The notes beneath the pieces were generated by a model. The model worked only from the letters and a program-made list of their open reading frames with translations. It ran no database searches and was not told where the DNA came from. A stretch of DNA of 64,000 nt from Afipia sp. Root123D2 (GTDB lineage: Bacteria; Pseudomonadota; Alphaproteobacteria; Rhizobiales; Xanthobacteraceae), in assembly GCF_001425835.1 (NCBI RefSeq), contig NZ_LMDP01000002.1, forward strand, positions 1 to 64,000. The letters run 5' to 3'. The number at the start of each line of letters is the position of its first letter. The first letter of the stretch is position 1. A program made the position numbers and the translations under genes. Shown piece after piece: positions 15,526-23,956 of this stretch.

Positions 15526-16062
15526 TCACTTCTCCGCGAAATTCTTGGCGCCGACCAGACGTTGCGACAGCAGCACCGCCATCGGCACTCCGCCGCCGAA
15601 CGCCATCGATGCCGCGGCCTGAACGACATCACCGACTTCGCCGGGCTCGCTGGCACGAAGCACCTGGACGCCCATCAGTTCGAGCGAGGCCTGCGTTGCC
15701 GAACCCATCGGCACCTGCCACGGATTGAATTCACCCCATTCGCCGCGCATGGTGATCAACGCCAGGAAAGGGAATTTACAAACCTTGATGAGCGACAGCA
15801 TGTTGATGCAGTTACCGACGCCGCTGGACTGCATCAGCAGCGCGCTCCGATGACCGCCGAGCCAGGCGCCTGCGCCCAGCGCCACGCCCTCCTCTTCTGT
15901 GGTCAGTGAAACAGCGCGCATTCCGTTGTCGGCCTGAACGCGCTGGATCAGCGATGCATGGCCGCCGTCCGGAACAAATGAAACTTGCGTGACCTGGAAT
16001 GTCTTTAAAACGTCGTAGATCGCCGCCGGCCAGTCGATGGCGTCCGTTCCCTGTGACCTCAT
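15526..16062 (-). CDS. TPP-dependent decarboxylase, pyrimidine-domain (alpha) subunit; sulfopyruvate decarboxylase-like
   Basis: 178 residues corresponding to the N-terminal pyrimidine-binding domain. The catalytic Glu that activates TPP lies in TTEEEGVALGAGAWL (residues 54-68), followed by LLMQSSGVGNCINML and a MRGEWGEFNPWQVPMG loop, features of ComD-type subunits. The ATG at 16062 follows GAGGT. Together with the next gene it gives a two-chain decarboxylase, a split seen in some archaea and proteobacteria. It is divergent from HAAT transporter 1. Confidence 0.86.
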   Translation of the reverse strand: MRSQGTDAIDWPAAIYDVLKTFQVTQVSFVPDGGHASLIQRVQADNGMRAVSLTTEEEGVALGAGAWLGGHRSALLMQSSGVGNCINMLSLIKVCKFPFLALITMRGEWGEFNPWQVPMGSATQASLELMGVQVLRASEPGEVGDVVQAAASMAFGGGVPMAVLLSQRLVGAKNFAEK

Positions 16063-16372
16063 TCCATTTCAACCTCGCAAATCCAGCCCGGCGCAACTTA
16101 CCGGGAGATCGCGCACGAATGAAAGTGACACCAGCGGGATGCAGCCATTTCAGTTTGCCGGATGCGCGCCACGTTCGCATGGCACGAGGCTATCGTGGAC
16201 CGCCTCTCGCGCTGCAATATTGTCATGATGCAATTTGCGTGAACGCGCGCGTAACTTGTGCAGACGGTTCGGGCATGCAATGCTGAGCGCGCCAACAATC
16301 ACAAAAGCCGCCGGCGCATATACTGGCGAGCAAAAATGGCACTTGGGTGGGAACGCTTACAAGGATTTCAAC
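16063..16372. promoter_or_regulatory. Divergent intergenic region between decarboxylase and HAAT transporter 1
   Basis: 310 bases without a convincing gene; a frame opening at 16235 merely extends the binding-protein gene. It should hold both promoters. CAATATTG near 16216 is a small palindrome. I see no longer symmetric operator and no matching regulator gene next to it. Confidence 0.45.
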
Positions 16373-17629
16373 ATGACACATCGGCATATTGCGCGGTCGC
16401 TTGCCCCGTTACTGGCTCTCAGCCTGCTGGCGACTCCAGCCTTATCGCAAGACAAGACCGTCAAGATCGGCGCCGTCTATCCTCTCAGCGGCAACGCGGC
16501 GAGCGCCGGCATTCACGCGAAGGCCGCCCTGGAAGTCGCAGTCGATATCATCAACAACGCACATCCCGAACTCGGCAATCTGCCGCTTGCGAAAAACGCC
16601 GGACTCGCCGGCCTTGGCGGTGCCAAGGTTGAAGTCGTGTTCGCGGATAATCAGGGCAGTCCGGCCGTTGGTCAGAATCAGGCGCTTCGTCTGATTACAG
16701 AAGAGAAAGTCGTCGCGCTCAACGGCTCCTATCAGTCAGGCGTTACCCTCACCACCAGCGCGATCGCAGAAAAATACGGAATCCCCTATGTGAACGGGGA
16801 ATCGGTTGCGGCAAACCTGACCGAGCGCGGCTTCAAATGGTTCTTCCGCACGACGCCCGTCGCGTCAGACTTTGCGAATGTCTATCTCAACTTCCTGCAC
16901 GACATGAAAGCAAAGGGCGTCAAGACCGACACCATCGCCATCGTGCACGAGAATACCGAGTACGGCACATCGGTGGCCGGCGTGATTTCCAGTGTCTTCA
17001 AGGAAAAAGGCATCAATATCGCCCTCGATGTCGCCTATTCCGCCAACACCACCGATGTGCAGAGCCAGGTTCTTCAGTTGAAGGAAAAGAAGCCGGACGT
17101 CGTCATCATGGTGAGCTACGCGTCCGATGCGATCCTCTATGCGAAGACCATGCAGGCGCTCGACTACAAGCCGCCGATGATCATCGCGGACGATTCCGGG
17201 TTCTCCGACCCGTCGTTCATCAAGACTGTCGGCAAGATTTCAAAGGGCGTCTTCAATCGTTCGTCATGGGATGTCGGCGCGCCCGGCAGCGTCACCCACA
17301 AGATCAACGATATGTACAAGAAGAAGAGCGGCGACGACATGGACGACACGTCCGCTCGCCAGATGCAGGGGTTCCTGGTGCTGATGGATGCCATCGATCG
17401 CGCCAAGTCCACCGAACCTGCCAAGATCCAGGCGGCCTTGAAGGCGACCGACCTCAAGCCCGATCAGCTCATGATTGGCTACAAGGGTGTGAAGTTCAAC
17501 GACAAGGGACAGAACACCCTGGCATCCGGCCTCATCATCCAGCTGCAGGATGGCGCGAACTATGTCGCGGTATGGCCGAAGGATCAGGCCAAGGCCGAGC
17601 CGGTGACGCCTTACCAGGGCTGGCAATAA
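16373..17629 (+). CDS. HAAT transporter 1: branched-chain-type substrate-binding protein
   Basis: 418 residues, Peripla_BP_6 family, secreted to the periplasm. The signal peptide (MTHRHIARSLAPLL..., cleavage near ALS-Q, residue 25) is followed by VKIGAVYPLSGNAASAG. The ATG at 16373 has AAGGAT upstream; using the frame start at 16235 would bury the signal peptide. First gene of a five-gene rightward operon (binding protein, LivH, LivM, LivG, LivF). A hairpin in the 71-base gap to the permease gene may keep expression of the binding protein higher than that of the membrane parts. Ligand unknown; probably an amino acid or organic acid. Confidence 0.93.
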   Translation: MTHRHIARSLAPLLALSLLATPALSQDKTVKIGAVYPLSGNAASAGIHAKAALEVAVDIINNAHPELGNLPLAKNAGLAGLGGAKVEVVFADNQGSPAVGQNQALRLITEEKVVALNGSYQSGVTLTTSAIAEKYGIPYVNGESVAANLTERGFKWFFRTTPVASDFANVYLNFLHDMKAKGVKTDTIAIVHENTEYGTSVAGVISSVFKEKGINIALDVAYSANTTDVQSQVLQLKEKKPDVVIMVSYASDAILYAKTMQALDYKPPMIIADDSGFSDPSFIKTVGKISKGVFNRSSWDVGAPGSVTHKINDMYKKKSGDDMDDTSARQMQGFLVLMDAIDRAKSTEPAKIQAALKATDLKPDQLMIGYKGVKFNDKGQNTLASGLIIQLQDGANYVAVWPKDQAKAEPVTPYQGWQ

Positions 17630-17638
17630 GAGCAACTC

Positions 17639-17663
17639 ATGGGCGGGACAATGTCCCGCCCAT
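17639..17663 (+). promoter_or_regulatory. Hairpin between binding protein and LivH
   Basis: Perfect 10-bp stem ATGGGCGGGA / TCCCGCCCAT with loop CAATG, ten bases after the stop codon. A mixed TGTCGCTTTTG tail follows. It could act as partial terminator or 3' end stabiliser, giving excess binding protein, as known for other ABC transporter operons. Confidence 0.6.
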
Positions 17664-17700
17664 TGTCGCTTTTGATATCAGCCAGCGAGACATCGGGCGC

Positions 17701-18564
17701 ATGTCAACCATTCTCATTCAGGTCATCGTGGGCGGACTGCTGCTTGGCGCAGTCTACGCCTTGTTCTCATCCGGCCTCACGCTGATCTGGGGCATGATGA
17801 ACATCGTGAACTTTGCCCACGGCGATTTTGTCATGCTGGGCATGTATGTCGCATTCATGGTCTGGACCCTGCTCGGCGCGGGCCCGTTGCTCGGTGTGCC
17901 GATTGCCGCTCTCGTGCTGGCAACGCTCGGCATCATCATCTACTTCGCAATGATCCGCGACATCATGAAGGGGCCGATGCTGGCCCAGATTCTCGGTACC
18001 TTCGGACTGGCATTGCTGCTGCGCTATTCTGTATTCTGGGCTTTCGGCGCCAACTTCCTGACGTTGCCGGAGAACATCGTCGGCGGAACGTTCGACGTAT
18101 TCGGCATTCGTATCCAGGCTTCGCGCCTGCTCGCAGGTGTCGTCGCCCTGGTCGTCACACTCGGACTTCACGCACTGCTGACGCGCACCTCGATCGGCTC
18201 GAAGATGCTCGCCGTGGCCGAGGATTCGACCGCCGCCGAGTTGATGGGGATTCGGCCCGATCATATGCAGGCGGTGGCCTGGGCGCTTGCGGCCGGCGCG
18301 ACCGGCATCGCCGGCGCGTTGATCGCCACGTTCTTTTATATCTCGCCCACCGTCGGCGAAACGCTCGCGATTGTCGCGTTCGTCACCGTCGCGCTCGGCG
18401 GCTTTGGCAGCGTACCCGGCGCCCTGGTCGCGGGACTTCTGATCGGCGTCATCGAATCACTTTCGGCCTATCTGTTCGGCGCGGTCTACAAGGACATCGT
18501 GGTCTATTCGCTGTTTCTCGCGTTCCTCTGGTTCCGGCCGCAGGGCCTGATGGGGCGCTCGTGA
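17701..18564 (+). CDS. HAAT transporter 1: LivH-type permease
   Basis: 287 residues, inner membrane, about eight hydrophobic helices. The N-terminus IVGGLLLGAVYALFSSGLTL and the motif GMMNIVNFAHGDFVMLGMY are typical of LivH, as is FGSVPGALVAGLLIGVIES near residue 240 and the terminal FRPQGLMGRS. A longer frame starting at 16837 overlaps the binding-protein gene and is rejected. Its stop overlaps the LivM start. Confidence 0.94.
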   Translation: MSTILIQVIVGGLLLGAVYALFSSGLTLIWGMMNIVNFAHGDFVMLGMYVAFMVWTLLGAGPLLGVPIAALVLATLGIIIYFAMIRDIMKGPMLAQILGTFGLALLLRYSVFWAFGANFLTLPENIVGGTFDVFGIRIQASRLLAGVVALVVTLGLHALLTRTSIGSKMLAVAEDSTAAELMGIRPDHMQAVAWALAAGATGIAGALIATFFYISPTVGETLAIVAFVTVALGGFGSVPGALVAGLLIGVIESLSAYLFGAVYKDIVVYSLFLAFLWFRPQGLMGRS

Positions 18565-19559
18565 TGAAGCGTTATGTCTGGCCAGCGATCGCGATCGCAC
18601 TGATCATTGCCTACCCCCTGCTGTTCACTACTCCGTTCCAGCAGCGACTGGGCGCTTTGATCCTGCTTTACGCTATCGCCGCGTCCGCGTGGAATATCGT
18701 CGGAGGATATGCCGGGCAGGTGTCTGTAGGTCATGTGGTGTTTTTCGGCTGCGGTGCTTACGCGGCGATGGGCGCCTACACGCACTTCGCGCTTTCTCCC
18801 CTGATCGGGATTCCGGTCGGCGTCATCGTCAGCGCAGCGATCGCCGCCATCATCGGCGTGCCGACACTGCGGCTGTCCGGCCACTATTTCAGCATGGCGA
18901 CCATCGCCGTCGCGGAGCTGGTTCGGCTGATTGTCACCAACACCGAATATCTTGGCGCTGCGGTCGGCCTCAGCGGCCCCACCGTTCCGCGCAATGTATT
19001 CGATGTCTCCTTCACCTCAGCCCTGCCCTACTACTACCTGTTCCTCGCGATCCTCGCGCTCACGCTCGGCTCCACATGGTGGATGACCCGTAGCCGGATG
19101 GGCTTCTATCTGCGCGCGATCCGCGATTCCGAACGCGCCGCACGCTCGCTCGGCGCGCCCGCCGCCCGGATCAAGCTTTATGCGTTCATCCTCAGCGCCG
19201 CGTTCACCAGCGTGGCCGGCGCGCTGTATGCAATGATGTTCGGCTTCGTCGACCCGGAATCCGGCCTGGGCATCCTGATCTCGGTAAAGATTCTCATCAT
19301 GGCCGCACTCGGCGGCGCGGGCATCCTGTTCGGACCGCTGGTCGGAGCCCTGATCCTCGTGCCTCTAGAGGAGATCTCGAACAATCTGCTCGGCAGCAAA
19401 GGCGCCGGACTGACATTTATCGTCTATGGCGCGATCATCGTGCTGATCTCCCGCTTCCAGCCGGCGGGCATCCTGCCGGTCCTCAAGCAATTGTGGTCGC
19501 GGCTGTCGCGCCGTAGCCAGACGACCAAGATCGCGGATGGAGGCAACCTTGCTCCTTGA
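18564..19559 (+). CDS. HAAT transporter 1: LivM-type permease
   Basis: 331 residues, inner membrane. The LivM motif GGYAGQVSVGHVVFFGCGAY lies near residues 47-66, SGHYFSMATIAVAEL near 108 and GGAGILFGPLVGALILV near 250. The ATG at 18564 shares its A with the TGA of LivH; a GTG at 18561 is an alternative. It forms the second half of the translocation pore with LivH. Confidence 0.93.
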   Translation: MKRYVWPAIAIALIIAYPLLFTTPFQQRLGALILLYAIAASAWNIVGGYAGQVSVGHVVFFGCGAYAAMGAYTHFALSPLIGIPVGVIVSAAIAAIIGVPTLRLSGHYFSMATIAVAELVRLIVTNTEYLGAAVGLSGPTVPRNVFDVSFTSALPYYYLFLAILALTLGSTWWMTRSRMGFYLRAIRDSERAARSLGAPAARIKLYAFILSAAFTSVAGALYAMMFGFVDPESGLGILISVKILIMAALGGAGILFGPLVGALILVPLEEISNNLLGSKGAGLTFIVYGAIIVLISRFQPAGILPVLKQLWSRLSRRSQTTKIADGGNLAP

Positions 19560-20295
19560 AGCGCGCAACGTCACCAAAACATTCGGTAACTTCAAGGCGG
19601 TCGACAACGCCTCGGTGGCGCTCGAACAGGGTGACATTCTGGGGCTTATCGGCCCTAACGGCGCCGGAAAATCAACATTCTTCAATTGCCTGACCGGCGA
19701 TCTGAAATCGACCTCCGGCACCGTGCTGCTTGAGGGCGCTGACATTACCCGCATCACCCCCGAAGCCCGTGCCCAGCTCGGGCTGGCGCGGACTTTTCAG
19801 GTGCCGCAGACCTTCGAGAGTATGTCGGTTCTCGAGAACGTCATGATCGGCGCATTCCTGCGCACCCCCCATCGTTCGGAAGCCGAGGCCAAAGCACGCG
19901 CCGTCCTCGACCGTGTCAGCCTGACTCCGTTTGCCAATGCTCCAGCAAAGTCGCTCGGCACACCGGGACGCAAACGGCTCGAGATCGCCCGCGCGCTCGC
20001 CACCGATCCGAAAGTTCTGCTGCTCGACGAAGCCATGGCCGGGCTCAACCAGCGCGAAGTGCAACTCGCCGTCGAATTGATGCGCAATATCCACAAGTCA
20101 GGCGTCACGCTCGTCATCGTCGAACACATCATGGAAGTGATCATGTCGCTGGCGACGCGGGTGGTCGTGTTCCATCAGGGTCGGGAGATCGCGCGCGGCA
20201 GTCCGCGCGAGGTGACCGGCAATCCCGACGTCATCGAAGCCTATCTCGGCAAGCGGGCCGCGCGGGCCGCCGAAGCGCATGGACGGCATCCATGA
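19537..20295 (+). CDS. HAAT transporter 1: LivG-type ATP-binding protein
   Basis: 252 residues. Walker A GPNGAGKST at residues 39-47 and Walker B LLLDEA near 165-170. The ABC signature is not the usual LSGGQ/LSYGQ: it reads SLGTPGRKRLEIARAL. Such an AGRKRLE-type signature occurs in a subgroup of LivG proteins, and the same pattern is seen in transporter 2. The gene starts 23 bases inside the LivM gene, so it is translationally coupled. It hydrolyses ATP with LivF at the inner face of the membrane. Confidence 0.92.
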   Translation: MEATLLLEARNVTKTFGNFKAVDNASVALEQGDILGLIGPNGAGKSTFFNCLTGDLKSTSGTVLLEGADITRITPEARAQLGLARTFQVPQTFESMSVLENVMIGAFLRTPHRSEAEAKARAVLDRVSLTPFANAPAKSLGTPGRKRLEIARALATDPKVLLLDEAMAGLNQREVQLAVELMRNIHKSGVTLVIVEHIMEVIMSLATRVVVFHQGREIARGSPREVTGNPDVIEAYLGKRAARAAEAHGRHP

Positions 20296-21011
20296 CGGCA
20301 CCACTGCTCAAGATCGAGAATCTCGAAGTGCACTACGGCGATCTGATCGGCGTGTCGGACGTTTCGCTTGAAGTCCCCGAGGGCAGCGTCGTCGCGCTGC
20401 TCGGCTCCAACGGAGGCGGAAAAACCACAACGCTGAATGCAATCGCCGGCCTCATTCCGGTTCACTCGGGGTCGATTACCTTTCGCGGTGAGCCGATCGG
20501 CAACGTGAATGCCTCGTCCATCGTGCGCAAGGGCCTCGCTCTGTCGCCGGAAGGCTGGCGACTGTTCGTCCAGCAAACGGTCGAGAACAACCTGCTGCTC
20601 GGCGCGACGCCGCTTCGCGACAAGGCTCGTATCGCGACGCTACTCGACCGGGTCTACACGATTTTTCCGAAACTCGCAGAGCGGCGGCGTCAGCGCGCCG
20701 GCACCATGTCGGGCGGCGAGCGCCAGATGCTGGCGGTCGGACGGGCGTTGATGAGCGATCCGAAACTGCTAATGCTTGATGAGCCTTCGCTTGGCCTCGC
20801 CCCTGCGGTCGTGGAAACGATGTATGAAACACTCAGCCTCCTGCACAAGGAAGGGCTGACGATCCTGCTCGCCGAACAATCCATCGAACTCGCACTCGAA
20901 ATGTCGGATTTCGCGACCGTGCTCCAGGTCGGCAAAAGCGTGCTCTCAGGCACCGCTGACGCTCTCGCCAGGGATCCTCAGGTCCAGAAGATCTATCTCG
21001 GGATCGAGTAG
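20292..21011 (+). CDS. HAAT transporter 1: LivF-type ATP-binding protein
   Basis: 239 residues. Walker A GSNGGGKTT near residues 37-45, signature MSGGERQMLAVGRAL near 137-151, Walker B LLMLDEPSLGLAP near 158-170. Starts on an ATGA overlap with LivG. Last gene of the operon, ending 37 bases from the convergent IlvD/Edd gene with a small bidirectional terminator between. Confidence 0.94.
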   Translation: MTAPLLKIENLEVHYGDLIGVSDVSLEVPEGSVVALLGSNGGGKTTTLNAIAGLIPVHSGSITFRGEPIGNVNASSIVRKGLALSPEGWRLFVQQTVENNLLLGATPLRDKARIATLLDRVYTIFPKLAERRRQRAGTMSGGERQMLAVGRALMSDPKLLMLDEPSLGLAPAVVETMYETLSLLHKEGLTILLAEQSIELALEMSDFATVLQVGKSVLSGTADALARDPQVQKIYLGIE

Positions 21012-21019
21012 AATCGGGA

Positions 21020-21039
21020 ATTTCCGCGCAGGCGGAAAT
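21020..21039. terminator. Bidirectional terminator between LivF and IlvD/Edd gene
   Basis: Perfect 8-bp stem ATTTCCGC / GCGGAAAT with loop GCAG, in the 36-base gap between convergent genes. The T-rich/A-rich arm ends give weak tails both ways. Confidence 0.6.
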
Positions 21040-21047
21040 CTGCCTTG

Positions 21048-22751
21048 CTAGTCCTCTGTTCCGGTCAGAAAATCGAAATCGCAACCTTCGTCGGCTTGAA
21101 GGATGGTTTCTGCAAACAGCTTGGCATAACCGCGTTTCGGTGTCTTCGCCTGCGGGAGTTTGGCTTGCGCCGCCTGCCGCTTCTGCAACCCGGCGTCGTC
21201 CACCAAGAGTTCGATGCGACGCGCAGGCACGTCGAGCCGGATCATGTCTCCGGTCTTGACCAGCGCCAGCGGGCCGCCCGCCGCCGACTCCGGCGTGATG
21301 TGCAGCACGATGGTGCCGAATGCAGTGCCGCTCATGCGCGCGTCCGAGATACGCACCATATCCTTGACGCCCTGGCTGCCGATCTTTTTCGGAATCGGGA
21401 GGTAGCCAGCCTCCGGCATGCCCGGCGCGCCCTTCGGCCCGGCGTTGCGCAGCACCAGAACGTCATCCGCAGTGACATCGAGCTTCGGATCATCGATCCG
21501 GTTGGTCAGATCCTCGACCGACTCGAACACCACGGCCCGGCCGGTATGCTGCATCAGCTTCGGGCTTGCCGCCGATTGCTTGATGACCGCACCGCGCGGC
21601 GCGAGATTGCCGCGCAGCACCGCCATGCCGCCTTCGGCCTTGATCGGATTGTCGCGCGAACGAATGGCGTCCTGCCCCGGGACATCCTCGGCATTCTTCA
21701 CCACATCGCGCAACGTACCGCCGGCAATGGTTTTGGCGTCGAGATCGATCAGATCGCCGAGTTGCTTCATCAGCTTCGGCACACCGCCGGCATGATGGAA
21801 ATGCTCCATGTAGTGGAGACCCGACGGCTTCAGATCGACCAGCACCGGCACCTCGCGCCCGATCTGGTCGAAAGTATCGAGATCGATGCGATGTTTGGTC
21901 CGGTTCGCAATCGCAGTCAGATGGACCAGCCCGTTGGTCGATCCGCCGATCGCCTGCAATACGACCTGCGCGTTACGGAATGCGGCCGGCGTCAGCAACT
22001 CGTTCGGCGTCGGGCCGCCAGCCACGGCCATTTCCGCAGCGCGACGGCCGCTGGCCTCGGCGCTGCGCACGCGCTCGGCATGAGGCGCCGGGATCGTCGC
22101 GCTCATCGGCAACGACAGACCGAGTGTTTCGGTGATGCAGGCCATCGTGCTGGCGGTGCCCATCACCATGCAGGTGCCGACTGACGGCGCCAGACGGCCG
22201 TTGACGGCCGAAATTTCCTCTTCGCCGATCTCGCCGGCGCGATGCGCGCTCCACAGGCGGCGACAATCAGTGCAGGCGCCAAGCACCTCGCCTTTATGAT
22301 GGCCGACCACCATGGGGCCGACTGGCACCACAACGGTTGGGAGATTGGTGCTCACCGCCGCCATGATCTGAGCCGGCAGCGTCTTGTCGCAGCCGCCGAT
22401 CACGACAACCGCGTCCATCGGCTGGGCGCGGATCATCTCCTCGGTGTCCATCGCCATCAGGTTACGCAGATACATCGAGGTCGGGTGCGCGAAGCTCTCG
22501 CCAATAGAGATAGTCGGGAAGACCATCGGCATCGCGCCTGCCAGCATCACGCCGCGCTTCACCGCTTCGATCAGCACCGGCACATTGCCGTGACACGGAT
22601 TGTAGTCGCTATAGGTGTTGGTGATGCCGACGATCGGGCGGTCGAGCGCGTCGTCAGAGAATCCCATCGCCTTGATGAAGGCTTTGCGCAGAAACAGCGA
22701 GAAACCGGCATCTCCGTAGCTGGTGAGACCCTTTCGCAGGCCTTTTGTCAT
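21048..22751 (-). CDS. IlvD/Edd family dehydratase (dihydroxy-acid or sugar-acid dehydratase)
   Basis: 567 residues. The iron-sulfur cysteines are in place: Cys53 in NPCHGN, Cys121 in GGCDKT and Cys194 in VGTCMVMGTAST; Lys123 in CDKT is the usual carbamylated metal ligand. The enzyme removes water from a 2,3-dihydroxy acid to give a 2-oxo acid. It may be an aldonate dehydratase (arabinonate, xylonate, gluconate) rather than the biosynthetic IlvD, given the neighbouring aldo/keto reductase, SMP-30 lactonase and transporter; this is inference. The ATG at 22751 has AAGAG upstream; the upstream in-frame extension to 22913 crosses the divergent gene and is rejected. Confidence 0.9.
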   Translation of the reverse strand: MTKGLRKGLTSYGDAGFSLFLRKAFIKAMGFSDDALDRPIVGITNTYSDYNPCHGNVPVLIEAVKRGVMLAGAMPMVFPTISIGESFAHPTSMYLRNLMAMDTEEMIRAQPMDAVVVIGGCDKTLPAQIMAAVSTNLPTVVVPVGPMVVGHHKGEVLGACTDCRRLWSAHRAGEIGEEEISAVNGRLAPSVGTCMVMGTASTMACITETLGLSLPMSATIPAPHAERVRSAEASGRRAAEMAVAGGPTPNELLTPAAFRNAQVVLQAIGGSTNGLVHLTAIANRTKHRIDLDTFDQIGREVPVLVDLKPSGLHYMEHFHHAGGVPKLMKQLGDLIDLDAKTIAGGTLRDVVKNAEDVPGQDAIRSRDNPIKAEGGMAVLRGNLAPRGAVIKQSAASPKLMQHTGRAVVFESVEDLTNRIDDPKLDVTADDVLVLRNAGPKGAPGMPEAGYLPIPKKIGSQGVKDMVRISDARMSGTAFGTIVLHITPESAAGGPLALVKTGDMIRLDVPARRIELLVDDAGLQKRQAAQAKLPQAKTPKRGYAKLFAETILQADEGCDFDFLTGTED

Positions 22752-22870
22752 TGGCTCTTGATCCTTGTTGTCGCGAGTGCCGGGGCACCCGCAAGCTATT
22801 GCGCCGGACGGCATTGTCAATAATGATCCCGGCCGGCTCAACCAGCTCGATATGAAAGCAGGACAGACAA
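22752..22870. promoter_or_regulatory. Divergent promoter region, IlvD/Edd and aldo/keto reductase
   Basis: 119 bases between two divergently read genes; both promoters must lie here or overlap. No obvious operator symmetry. Confidence 0.4.
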
Positions 22871-23887
22871 ATGGACTACCGCAGCCTCGGCCGCAGCGGC
22901 CTGAAAATCTCACCTCTCTGCCTCGGCACCATGATGTTCGGCGACGCCACCGATGAAGTGACGTCAGGGACCATTGTCGCCAAGGCGAAGGACGCCGGGA
23001 TCAACTTCATCGATACCGCGGACGCCTACTCAAAAGGCAAATCGGAATCGATCGTCGGGCGCGCGATCGAGAAGGCGCGGCACGACTGGATCCTCGCCAC
23101 CAAGGCCGCAAACCCGATGGGCGACGGCATCAACCAGCGCGGGCTATCGCGCAAATGGCTGATGCAGGCGGCCGAAGAAAGTCTGACCCGGCTCGGGACC
23201 GACTATCTCGACATCTACTACCTGCACAAGGAAGACCACACGACGCCGCTGGAAGAAACCGTGCGGGCGATGGAGCAACTCATCCGCGACGGCAAGATTC
23301 GCTATTTCGGTGTTTCCAATCATCGCGCCTGGCGGATCGCGGAGATCTGCAACATCTGCGACCGGCTCGGGATCGATCGCCCGGTAGTCAGTCAGCCTTA
23401 CTACAATGCCATGAACCGGATGCCGGAAGTCGAGCAGCTTCCGGCCTGCAATTTTTACGGCCTCGGCGTGGTGCCTTACAGCCCTCTCGCGCGCGGCGTA
23501 TTGACCGGGAAATACGCACCGGATGGACGGCCCGAGCAAGGCACCCGCGCCGGGCGCAGCGACACGCGCATGATGCAGACCGAATGGCGGCCGGAATCCC
23601 TGCAACTCGCACAAACGATCCGCAAACACGCCGAGGAGCGCGGCATCACCGCCGGCCAGTTCGCGGTCGCATGGGTGTTGAACAACAGTTTGGTCAGTGC
23701 CGTCATCGCCGGCCCGCGCACAGAAGAACAGTGGGACGATTACGCCAAGGCGCTCGACTATCGCTTCACCGCCGAGGACGAAGCCCTGATCGACAGCCTG
23801 GTCACCACCGGCCATCCGTCGACACCGGGATTCAACGATCCAGCTTATCCGATCGAAGGCCGGCCCGCAAGCACAGCGTCTGCGTAA
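22871..23887 (+). CDS. Aldo/keto reductase
   Basis: 338 residues of (beta/alpha)8 barrel. Start MDYRSLGRSGLKISPLCLGT is typical; the catalytic Asp and Tyr lie in FIDTADAYSKGKSE (near residues 48-61), Lys in ATKAA and His in YYLHKEDHTTPLEE near 120. It reduces an aldehyde or ketone with NADPH, or oxidises the reverse. AGGA lies before the ATG. Transcribed away from the IlvD/Edd dehydratase; a shared sugar or hydroxy-acid pathway is plausible. A terminator-like hairpin follows. Confidence 0.92.
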   Translation: MDYRSLGRSGLKISPLCLGTMMFGDATDEVTSGTIVAKAKDAGINFIDTADAYSKGKSESIVGRAIEKARHDWILATKAANPMGDGINQRGLSRKWLMQAAEESLTRLGTDYLDIYYLHKEDHTTPLEETVRAMEQLIRDGKIRYFGVSNHRAWRIAEICNICDRLGIDRPVVSQPYYNAMNRMPEVEQLPACNFYGLGVVPYSPLARGVLTGKYAPDGRPEQGTRAGRSDTRMMQTEWRPESLQLAQTIRKHAEERGITAGQFAVAWVLNNSLVSAVIAGPRTEEQWDDYAKALDYRFTAEDEALIDSLVTTGHPSTPGFNDPAYPIEGRPASTASA

Positions 23888-23902
23888 CGCCAGCAGCAAA
23901 AA

Positions 23903-23932
23903 GGCGGACATGCGATGATCCGCATGCCCGCC
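23903..23932. terminator. Bidirectional terminator after aldo/keto reductase
   Basis: 12-bp stem GGCGGACATGCG / CGCATGCCCGCC (one mismatch), loop ATGATC, with AAAAA before and TCTTTT after. Serves the two convergent genes. Confidence 0.75.
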
Positions 23933-23956
23933 TCTTTTCGAGATTATTTGTGGAGA

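Noticed and set aside
16170-16350. Sigma-54 promoter candidates (TGGCAC at about 16179 and 16336)
   Set aside because: Neither has a GC/TTGC element at the -12 distance, so they do not make a -24/-12 promoter.
16837-17700. A rightward frame that extends LivH of transporter 1 leftwards by 288 codons
   Set aside because: It runs out of frame through the binding-protein gene; the real LivH start with typical first helix is at 17701.
21045-22184. A 379-codon rightward frame over the IlvD/Edd gene
   Set aside because: Antisense to an enzyme whose three cluster cysteines are all present; no family motif in the shadow product.
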